A DNA stretch of 12,168 nucleotides, taken from the NCBI GenBank assembly GCA_005882525.1, contig VBGO01000135.1, positions 1 through 12,168 on the forward strand, given 5' to 3'. How positions within the stretch are numbered: the first letter of the stretch is position 1; every line of letters starts with the position of its first letter. Shown one piece after another: positions 6,788 through 12,168 of this stretch. A program made the translations under genes and the position numbers. The DNA comes from Chloroflexota bacterium. GTDB lineage: Bacteria; Chloroflexota; Dormibacteria; CF-121. The notes beneath the pieces are model-generated. The model searched no databases. It saw nothing but the letters and a program-made list of their open reading frames with translations, and was not told the origin of the DNA.

Positions 6788-7990
6788 ATGGAGACGTTCC
6801 TCGCGATTGCTTTCCTGGCCGGCGTCCTGTCCTGCGCATCGACCTGCTTCCTGCCGCTCGTTCCCGCATACGTTGCCTACATGGGTGGCCGTGCTGGCGG
6901 CGACGTGGGGCAGGCGCCGATGCGCCAGCAAGTTCGGGTCCTGGGGAACGCGCTGCTCTTTGTCGCTGGGTTTACGACCGCCTTTGTGGCGCTCGGAGCG
7001 GCCGCGGGGCTGGTGGGTGCCGATCTGCACGCGTTCAAACCCTTCCTGGCGAAGGCTGCCGGGGTCGCGCTCGTCGTCATGGGGCTCGCCCTGCTCGGCG
7101 GCGTCCCGTGGCTGATGCGCGAGCGACGCTTTGACATCGCGCACCGGCTGCCGAGAGGGCCATGGGCTTCGTACGTCGTCGGCCTCGCCTTTGCTATCGG
7201 CTGGACTCCCTGCATCAGTCCCGTCCTAACAGCAATCTTGATCAAAGCGGCCGACGCTGGCACGGCCGGCGAGGGCGCCCTTCTACTCGGTGCCTACTCC
7301 GCGGGCCTTGGAGTCCCCTTCCTTGTCGCCGCCGGCCTGATCGGAACCTTCACGCGAGCGGCGGCGCGATTGCGCGGGGCGCTGCCTGTTCTCAACACCG
7401 CTGGCGCCGTGATCATGATGGCCATGGGAGTCCTGGTCTTCACCAACCGGCTTACGGTGCTGAACAGCTACTTTCCCATCTTTACGCTGCCCTCCCTGGA
7501 GGCTCTCAGCGCACCGGTTCCGCAACCATCGCCGAGCCTTCCCGCACTCGGCGTACCCCTGAAGAGCGGCGCCCCCGCGCCGACCTTCTCACTGACCAAC
7601 ATTGACGGCGAGCATGTGGCCTTGGCGGACCTCCGGGGCGAGGCCGTGTTGATCACGTTCTGGGCAACCTGGTGTATCCCGTGTCGAGAAGAGCTGCCCA
7701 CCATCAAGGCGGCATATCTCGCGCACCGAAACGAGGGCTTTACGGTCGTCGCGGTGAACTACGGTCAAGAGGCGCCGGATACCGTCCGCAAATTCTGGCG
7801 GCAACTTGATCTCGTGCCGGCGCCGTTCCTTGATCCTGATGGACGAGTAAGTGATGCCTACGGGGTAGGGCTCAAGACCACCGGGTTGCCGGTCAGTGTG
7901 TTCATAACCCGGGACGGTCGTGTCAGCAGCTACATCCCGTTTCCGCTGGATGCCGCGATCATCGATGCTCGCCTAAAAGCCGTGCTCTGA
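6788..7990 (+). CDS. CcdA-TlpA fusion, trans-membrane thiol-disulfide reductase
   Basis: A 400-residue protein. Residues 1-235 form a CcdA/DsbD-beta-like membrane domain with the cysteine pair C20 (STCFLPLVPAY) and C142 (GWTPCISPVL), which moves electrons from cytoplasmic thioredoxin across the membrane. A Pro/Ser-rich linker leads to a thioredoxin-fold TlpA/ResA domain (about 255-400) with WCIPC (C296, C299) and a cis-Pro in TTGLPVSVF. The fusion, as in DipZ-type proteins, delivers reductant directly to extracytoplasmic targets, usually cytochrome c maturation or oxidised thiols. An extra C16 (LSCAST) lies close to C20. The ATG at 6788 follows the ATPase remnant without a clear Shine-Dalgarno. 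It converges on the minus-strand SHOCT/redoxin pair, whose redoxin is a plausible partner in extracytoplasmic redox. Confidence 0.92.
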   Translation: METFLAIAFLAGVLSCASTCFLPLVPAYVAYMGGRAGGDVGQAPMRQQVRVLGNALLFVAGFTTAFVALGAAAGLVGADLHAFKPFLAKAAGVALVVMGLALLGGVPWLMRERRFDIAHRLPRGPWASYVVGLAFAIGWTPCISPVLTAILIKAADAGTAGEGALLLGAYSAGLGVPFLVAAGLIGTFTRAAARLRGALPVLNTAGAVIMMAMGVLVFTNRLTVLNSYFPIFTLPSLEALSAPVPQPSPSLPALGVPLKSGAPAPTFSLTNIDGEHVALADLRGEAVLITFWATWCIPCREELPTIKAAYLAHRNEGFTVVAVNYGQEAPDTVRKFWRQLDLVPAPFLDPDGRVSDAYGVGLKTTGLPVSVFITRDGRVSSYIPFPLDAAIIDARLKAVL

Positions 7991-8001
7991 AATCGTCAGG
8001 A

Positions 8002-8256
8002 TCAACCCTTACCTTGGAGATCCGAACGGATGCGTTCGTAATCGTCGTGGCCGATCTCGCCCCGCGCATAGCGCCGCTGCAAGATCACTAGCGGGTCTTC
8101 GGCCGAGTTCGCCGTTCCGCTCGAGCGGCCGCGCTCGCTACTGGTCAGGCGCGTCACTGCCCAGACCGCGAGCAGAATGATCCCGGCAAAGACCAGCAGG
8201 CCAACGACCATCATCAGCAGGCCGAGCCACATCATGCCGCCGTCCATCCCGTGCAT
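8002..8256 (-). CDS. Small SHOCT-domain membrane protein
   Basis: An 84-residue protein: a Met/His-rich start (MHGMDGGMMW), one long membrane helix (about residues 10-36), a short polar linker and a C-terminal SHOCT motif (DPLVILQRRYARGEIGHDDY). SHOCT motifs are short oligomerisation modules on many small membrane proteins, and Met/His-rich N-termini are common in copper-related ones, but no specific function can be assigned. The gene follows the selenocysteine redoxin by 35 bases on the same strand, so the two are probably co-transcribed. Its stop lies only 11 bases from the convergent stop of the CcdA-TlpA gene. Confidence 0.85.
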   Translation of the reverse strand: MHGMDGGMMWLGLLMMVVGLLVFAGIILLAVWAVTRLTSSERGRSSGTANSAEDPLVILQRRYARGEIGHDDYERIRSDLQGKG

Positions 8257-8291
8257 GCCTTCAGCTTAGCCGCGGCTGCCCATGTGTCATC

Positions 8292-8897
8292 TCAGGCCTG
8301 CTTTAACGCTGCAATGACCTCATCGACCGGGACGTGCATGGTATCCGGCGCAAGCTGACGCCAGCGCACGTGGCCGCTGGAATCGATGACGAAGATCGAG
8401 TGGCTATCCACCGGACCCATGTCCATCCCGCCCGGGAGGCGGAAAACGCCGAAGGCGGAGCCGAGCCGGTGGCCCCGGTCTTCGACGAGGGGAAATCCGA
8501 GGTTGAGTTGCTCGAGCAGCGACTTCGATTCGCTCAGGCCATCCACGCTGATGCCGACGACCCCACCGTTAAGAGCTTGGATTTGGGGCAACTGGTCCTG
8601 CAGCTCCACGAGCTGCTTTTGGCAGGCTCCTCAACCAGCCCCTTCATAGAAGTAAACGACCACCTTCTTCCCGGTGAACTGCCCTAAGGAGAGCGCCTGC
8701 CCGGTGGTGGACGGCTGGGCGATCGCGGGGACCGCGGCCCCATCGGCAATGACGCCAGCGGACGTTGTCGATGCCGGGGACGTCCGCTGAATCCAGATAT
8801 ACGCGCTAACGACGATCAGGACGAACGCCCCGCTAGCGATCCAGAGCCATCGACGTGTAGCACGTCGCGGCGCGGGCGCCGAGCTATTTTGCGGCAT
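8292..8897 (-). CDS. Membrane-anchored peroxiredoxin/thioredoxin-like selenoprotein (TGA 8633-8631 = Sec89, UxxC)
   Basis: Read through one in-frame TGA, this is a 201-residue AhpC/TSA-type thioredoxin-fold protein. An N-terminal membrane anchor (RRWLWIASGAFVLIVVSAYI) is followed by a linker and the redoxin domain. The active site reads VVVYFYEGAG-U-GACQKQL, with Sec89 and resolving C92 in a UxxC motif where related proteins have CxxC after the same beta strand. The domain continues normally: VGISVDGLSE, FPLVEDRGHRLGSAFGVF and VDSHSIFVIDSSGHVRWRQL. Without readthrough the 5' part is 88 residues with no active site and the 3' part lacks its first strand and catalytic residue, so both halves make sense only together. 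The ATG at 8897 is preferred over an adjoining TTG. It probably reduces peroxides or oxidised thiols outside the membrane; CcdA-TlpA next door could recycle it (inference). Confidence 0.88.
8600..8616 (-). promoter_or_regulatory. Candidate bacterial SECIS hairpin for the redoxin TGA
   Basis: On the minus strand, GCAGCTC (8616-8610) and GAGCTGC (8606-8600) form a perfect seven-base-pair stem around the three-base loop GTG. The loop begins 21 bases after the TGA, inside the usual window for bacterial SECIS elements, and its first base is G. As coding sequence the same bases read KQLVELQ, so the hairpin is embedded in the reading frame as expected. Confidence 0.7.
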
Positions 8898-8987
8898 CAA
8901 AAAAACTTCTACTCGCCATCCTCCGGGTCGATCCCCAAGCTGGCCGCGGCCACTAAGGCACCATAGTAAAGAAAGCTCCGCAGCCTC
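8898..8987. promoter_or_regulatory. Divergent intergenic region with a 12-base palindrome
   Basis: This 90-base region lies between the start of the selenocysteine redoxin (minus) and the membrane propeller protein (plus), so it should hold promoters for both. It contains a perfect palindrome TGGCCGCGGCCA at 8941-8952, a possible regulator site, although GC-rich palindromes also arise by chance. No -35/-10 pair could be called with confidence. Confidence 0.4.
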
Positions 8988-10580
8988 ATGGAACGGCCAA
9001 TGAACCAGTCGTTACCCGACAAAGAGAAAAGGTCAGCCCGCCCGTGGATCCCCCGAGCGAGGCTCTCGATCGGCGCCGTGGGCCACCTGTTACTCGTTCT
9101 GCTAGCCCTGGCATGGACGTCGGCCCTGCTCTACCTCGTGGTGCGGACCCGCCTTCCGGTGGCGGTCAACCTTGCATTCGTCGACACCGTGCATATTTAC
9201 GTGGGGGTCGCCTCCATGGCTTTCTTTGCAGCCCTGCTGGCGACGGGCCAGCTTCCTCGGGTTGATGCGCCTGGGAAGCCGCCCTGGATCGCCGGCGGTT
9301 TGTTCGTCCTCTATCTCGCCCTCTATGCGACTGGAGGGATCCTGCTCCTGCCGCTCGGGCCCAGGATCAGCCAGTCCGTCGTCACGGTTCATTCGCTCGC
9401 CGCGGTCTGGTCGGTACCCCCAACGGCGGTCTACTACTGGAGGGCCCGGCCGCGTTTCGGCGGACTCTTCGGCGGATCCCTGCAGTGGGTGCGATCGAGG
9501 TACTGGCTGGGGCTTGTGATCGTCCTGCTTCCGGCCGCTGCGCTGACTGCGATGCCGCGAGCACTGAGCCCTCTGGCTCAAACGGGCACTGGCGGAGTTT
9601 GGACGGCGAGTTCGCTGCGAGGCGTCTTTCTGGATCGCGTGGCCATCAGCCCTGAGGGCGGGTGGCTGGCTGGTGGGGACGGACTGTTCCTTGGCCAGGC
9701 TGGAGAAGGGTGGCGGCGGCTGGACTTTCCTGCGGTGCTAATCCTCGGCCTGGCCACGTCGGCAGGGCCTACCAAAGCGTACGTTGGCACTGAGGCAGGC
9801 GTGTACGCAGCCCGCCGTGTCGAGGGCCCATACGAGAAGTTGTCGTTTCCCGGTCGTGAGGTCCACGGGATTGCCGTCGAACCGGGCCTACCCAGTACGG
9901 TCTGGGCCAGTTCGCGCCAGGGCTTCTTTAGATCCGATGACAGCGGCGCGAATTGGTTGAATGCCTCACAAGGTCTGCGCGCTCCGGAGGGGAGCTGGGC
10001 GCTCAGCTATTTCCGGAACGTTCTGTATGGCAGTGACACCCTTGGCGTCTACCGCTGGACGGGGTCCGAATGGAAGTCCACTTCCGAACAGAAATGGGTG
10101 GTATCGCTCGACCCCTCAGCGGATGGTCGAAGACTGTTTGCTTCTTCGATGGGCGAAGGAATCCAGGTATTCGAGGGAAAGGGTTGGCATCCGGCCGATG
10201 ACGGGCTCGCCGGCCACGGTGCTGGCGCGATCCATGTGGTGAGCGTAACGGGAGGAAATGAGCGCACTATCGCGGCGACCATGCTCGACGGCGTGGCGGT
10301 CCGCACCGACGATCAGTTCTGGAGCGGGCTGGGATCGGGGCTATCGCGGGGAGCGGTCTGGCGCGTCTTGGATGATCATGGCAGGCTGCTGGCCGCGACG
10401 GATGACGGACTCTTCAGCTATACATTGACTGGTAGTTCGGCAACTGGTCAGTGGTGGGTGCTTTTTGCAGGCGCCCTCATCGCTGGCACAGTCGTGAGCC
10501 TCAGCCAGCTGCGGGCTGTGGGCGAGGCTTCCCGAGTAAGCCGGCATAGGCTAGCGCAACCGCCGCCAATTCGGCGATGA
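8988..10580 (+). CDS. Membrane protein with b561-like helices and a beta-propeller-like exterior domain
   Basis: A 530-residue protein of unrecognised function. Residues 28-190 hold about five membrane helices with histidines at H33, H69 (DTVHIYVGVAS) and H135 (TVHSLAAVW), an arrangement that could ligate b-type haem as in cytochrome b561-like proteins; that is inference. Residues about 200-485 contain repeated units with a WLAGGDGLF / AYVGTEAGVY / FFRSDDSGANW / LLAATDDGLFSY pattern, like BNR/Ycf48-type or YCF48/sialidase-like propeller blades. A last helix (about 490-510) anchors the C-terminus. ATG 8988 is used; a second in-frame ATG at 9000 is possible and neither has a clear Shine-Dalgarno. 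It is divergent from the selenocysteine redoxin and overlaps the convergent gene at its 3' end by 80 bases. Confidence 0.8.
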   Translation: MERPMNQSLPDKEKRSARPWIPRARLSIGAVGHLLLVLLALAWTSALLYLVVRTRLPVAVNLAFVDTVHIYVGVASMAFFAALLATGQLPRVDAPGKPPWIAGGLFVLYLALYATGGILLLPLGPRISQSVVTVHSLAAVWSVPPTAVYYWRARPRFGGLFGGSLQWVRSRYWLGLVIVLLPAAALTAMPRALSPLAQTGTGGVWTASSLRGVFLDRVAISPEGGWLAGGDGLFLGQAGEGWRRLDFPAVLILGLATSAGPTKAYVGTEAGVYAARRVEGPYEKLSFPGREVHGIAVEPGLPSTVWASSRQGFFRSDDSGANWLNASQGLRAPEGSWALSYFRNVLYGSDTLGVYRWTGSEWKSTSEQKWVVSLDPSADGRRLFASSMGEGIQVFEGKGWHPADDGLAGHGAGAIHVVSVTGGNERTIAATMLDGVAVRTDDQFWSGLGSGLSRGAVWRVLDDHGRLLAATDDGLFSYTLTGSSATGQWWVLFAGALIAGTVVSLSQLRAVGEASRVSRHRLAQPPPIRR

Positions 10581-10875
10581 CGGTGCTAATACCGCCAATG
10601 TCCAGGTCCTCCCGTGGGCTGAACTCGAGCTCAACGCCGATACCGGTGGGCAATGGGATCCCTATCAGGACGTGGCCGACATAGAAAAGGATGAGGGACT
10701 TGGATGGTTGCACCGCTACAAGGGTTGCAAGCGCGAGTTGGCCCACACCAGCGGCAAGGAACCCCGCGGCTAGAACGGGAGACTCTGCGGCATGCTCGGC
10801 AAGTAGCACGAGGTGCAGAGAAGCGGCCACAAGCAGAGCGAGGGACAGCAGTGGATTCACGGTTGGCTCGGCCAC
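10501..10875 (-). CDS. Small conserved four-helix membrane protein
   Basis: A 124-residue hydrophobic protein with about four membrane segments. LHLVLLAEHA followed by AAGVGQLALATLVAVQPSKS and a loop with acidic EFSPREDLD resembles a group of small membrane proteins of high-GC bacteria that share a His in helix 1, an EH pair, a Pro-Ser after helix 3 and an acidic loop before helix 4. Its function is unknown. The GTG at 10875 is used; a GTG at 10860 in the same frame is an alternative, and no Shine-Dalgarno is evident. It overlaps a TMEM175 fragment upstream in another frame and the convergent propeller gene by 80 bases at its 3' end, so its exact limits are uncertain. Confidence 0.65.
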   Translation of the reverse strand: MAEPTVNPLLSLALLVAASLHLVLLAEHAAESPVLAAGFLAAGVGQLALATLVAVQPSKSLILFYVGHVLIGIPLPTGIGVELEFSPREDLDIGGISTVIAELAAVALAYAGLLGKPRPQPAAG

Positions 10876-10997
10876 TGCTGGATCAGGAGGTGTCGAAGAC
10901 CCGCTGATGCGTCCGGGTCGCCCGGCCGCAGGATGCGGATTGCGAGCACCAGCAAGGTGATGGCGAAAGCGAAGACGCGATCACTGAATGCCTCCAC
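10857..10997 (-). pseudogene. N-terminal fragment of a TMEM175-family potassium channel
   Basis: Read on the minus strand from about GTG 10997, the frame gives VEAFSDRVFAFAITLLVLAI, then IRILRPGDPDASAGLRHLLI and QQWPSQP before TGA 10859-10857. Together with the preceding Arg this is the RxxxFSD hallmark and first helix of prokaryotic TMEM175 (former DUF1211) channels, which are normally about 200 residues with six helices. Only helix 1 and the loop to QWPS remain; the sequence then departs into the small membrane protein gene. The frame is open back to the DUF2255 stop at 11082 with no ATG, and nothing else is recognised in 10998-11081. A rearrangement appears to have truncated this gene. Confidence 0.65.
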
Positions 10998-11081
10998 CCG
11001 GGTGACGTCCCGGGGTTGTTCTCGGGAGCTCTCACCGCGTTCCGTTCCAACCGTTTTTCTCGGGACTAGGTGGTTGTTGAA

Positions 11082-11468
11082 CTAGGAGCCTGCCGAGCGC
11101 GGCACTAGTTTGATCGTTGTGGATCGCGCCTGAGGCGTCAGCACGCTGTTGAGGATGCTTCCGGCGTAGCGCCGGTATTTGGCCCGGTAAGCAGCGTCGA
11201 CTGCGTCGTCGATGTCGTGGTCGGCGTTCACGAATGTGACGTCTTTCTCGACGCCGCCGGCCCTGATCCGACCTTCGTGCCTCTCCTGCGTGCCACGGAA
11301 CCAGGCGCCCGTGGGCCCCTTAACGGATCGGACGTAGAGGCTGTCGCCCTCGCGAACCACCCAGATGGTTACTAGTTTTCGCAGCGTGCCGTCGGGCCGG
11401 ACTGACGCGATCTCCAGCTCTTCCGCCCGTGCAACCTTGGGGAGCTCATCCCTCGTCCACGCAGTCAT
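11082..11468 (-). CDS. DUF2255 family protein
   Basis: A complete 128-residue soluble protein of the DUF2255 family: an opening MTAWTRDELPKVARAEEL, a core IASVRPDGTLRKLVTIWVVR, then LYVRSVKGPTGAWFRGTQ and an end rich in basic residues (YRAKYRRYAGS). The family resembles small nitroreductase/F420-type split-barrel proteins in pattern, but its function is not established. ATG 11468 is supported by GGAGG (11480-11476) seven bases upstream. It lies 30 bases downstream of the DHFR-like gene on the same strand, so the two probably form an operon that is unrelated to the metal genes. Confidence 0.9.
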   Translation of the reverse strand: MTAWTRDELPKVARAEELEIASVRPDGTLRKLVTIWVVREGDSLYVRSVKGPTGAWFRGTQERHEGRIRAGGVEKDVTFVNADHDIDDAVDAAYRAKYRRYAGSILNSVLTPQARSTTIKLVPRSAGS

Positions 11469-11498
11469 CGGCCCACCTCCCTTACTTTGATGCGCCAG

Positions 11499-12140
11499 TT
11501 AGCTGCGGTTGGCTTCCTGGCTTGAACCTGTCAGCTCGAACGAGCCCAGTTTTACCTCTCCAGCGGGCGCGTAGGAGCTGACGACAACCCCAGATGGCGA
11601 GGTCCGGCTTTCTTTAAGCGTAAATCCAGCCGGCATCGTCCCCTCGGCAAAGAGACGCTTCCCTGAGCCAAGGGCAACCGGAAAAGTCTTGAGCCAGAAC
11701 TCGTCGACCAGGTTGGTTTTCAGCAATGTCTGGATCAGGTTGCCGCTGCCGTGAACCTGGATCTCGGGGCCATCTTCTTTCTTCAATTGTGCGATCTTCG
11801 CGGCGACATCGCCGCTGATTGGGATCGTCGTTTTCCAATCAAGGTTGACCGGCCGATTCGAGACAACATATTTCTTCGCGCGATTGATCACCCGCGCGGT
11901 TGGGTCGTCATCGCCCAGACGAGGCCAGTAAGCCGCGAAGATGTCGTACGTCTTCCTGCCCAGGAGCATATCGAAGGCGTGTCCCATCTGCTCAGTCATG
12001 ACCTTCCCCATAAAGTCGTCGAAGTATCCGACCGACCATCCACCGTATTTGAAGCCGCCGCTATCGTCTTCCCCTGGGCCACCAGGAGCCTGCATAACAC
12101 CATCGAGCGTGATGAACGACAAAACGATGAGCTTTCTCAT
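11499..12140 (-). CDS. Dihydrofolate reductase/RibD C-terminal-like reductase
   Basis: A 213-residue protein of the DHFR-like/RibD C-terminal family (YyaP/YwjB type). It shows FITLDGVMQAPGGPGEDDSG near the N-terminus, MLLGRKTYDIFAAYWP in the middle, VHGSGNLIQTLL as the NADPH-binding glycine motif and LVDEFWLKTFPVALGSGKRL near the C-terminus. These proteins are NAD(P)H-dependent reductases of mostly unknown substrate. They are not the essential folate enzyme and lack its usual genomic partner, thymidylate synthase. ATG 12140 is preceded by GGAGG (12152-12148) at seven bases, a strong ribosome-binding site. Codon use includes more A/T-ending codons than the upstream genes, which may point to a different origin. 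Confidence 0.92.
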   Translation of the reverse strand: MRKLIVLSFITLDGVMQAPGGPGEDDSGGFKYGGWSVGYFDDFMGKVMTEQMGHAFDMLLGRKTYDIFAAYWPRLGDDDPTARVINRAKKYVVSNRPVNLDWKTTIPISGDVAAKIAQLKKEDGPEIQVHGSGNLIQTLLKTNLVDEFWLKTFPVALGSGKRLFAEGTMPAGFTLKESRTSPSGVVVSSYAPAGEVKLGSFELTGSSQEANRS

Positions 12141-12168
12141 GTCCGCTCCTCCCTGCCTGCCTGCTAGC

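Noticed and set aside
8334..8687. A plus-strand open frame opposite the redoxin
   Set aside because: It has no recognisable domain and lies entirely opposite the Sec redoxin, whose domain homology is clear.
11751..12167. A plus-strand open frame opposite the DHFR-like gene
   Set aside because: The minus-strand gene has strong family motifs and a good ribosome-binding site; the plus frame shows neither.
1..12168. Use of TGA as a tryptophan codon
   Set aside because: TGA ends many genes here at natural positions (for example 826-828, 2112-2114, 3380-3382, 7988-7990), and the two internal TGAs fall at Cys positions rather than Trp positions.

Overview
The window is high-GC, gene-dense bacterial DNA with short spacers, ATGA start/stop overlaps and several GTG or TTG start candidates. 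Gene content and style suggest a Chloroflexota- or Actinomycetota-like bacterium; this is an inference, and no rRNA or other phylogenetic marker is present. TGA ends many of the genes and Trp is written TGG, so the standard bacterial code applies. No tRNA, CRISPR array, transposase or integrase was seen, and no gene-free stretch exceeds 300 bases.

The main observation is two genes, about 4.5 kb apart and on opposite strands, that are each interrupted by one in-frame TGA exactly where the family carries a functional cysteine. One is an ArsM/UbiE-like SAM methyltransferase (3389-4168, TGA at 3995-3997). The other is a membrane-anchored peroxiredoxin/thioredoxin-like protein (8897-8292, minus strand, TGA at 8633-8631, giving a U-G-A-C redox motif). 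Each TGA is followed at a suitable distance by a small hairpin with G in the first two loop positions, the bacterial SECIS arrangement. Both are best read as selenoproteins, and a conventional gene caller would truncate or split both.

Layout. 1-3382: a translationally coupled run made of the 3' end of a persulfide-dioxygenase/rhodanese fusion, an MFS transporter and a six-helix class III nucleotide cyclase. 3389-4878: the selenocysteine methyltransferase and a second SAM methyltransferase. 4886-6769: a CsoR copper-sensor gene behind a palindromic operator, an ArsP/YraQ-type permease broken by a deletion and frameshift, a YHS metal-binding protein, and a stub of the N-terminal HMA domain of a P-type metal ATPase. 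6788-7990: a CcdA-TlpA fusion that can carry reducing power across the membrane. 8002-8897 (minus): a SHOCT-domain membrane protein and the selenocysteine redoxin. 8988-10580: a membrane protein with a beta-propeller-like exterior. 10501-12140 (minus): a small membrane protein, a TMEM175 channel fragment, a DUF2255 protein and a DHFR/RibD-like reductase.

A coherent reading is an accessory locus for sulfur, metal and metalloid stress: sulfane-sulfur oxidation, copper sensing, methylation of a soft metalloid or similar substrate, its possible export, and trans-membrane thiol/selenol redox. Parts are decaying: the permease is broken, and the P-type ATPase and TMEM175 genes survive only as fragments.
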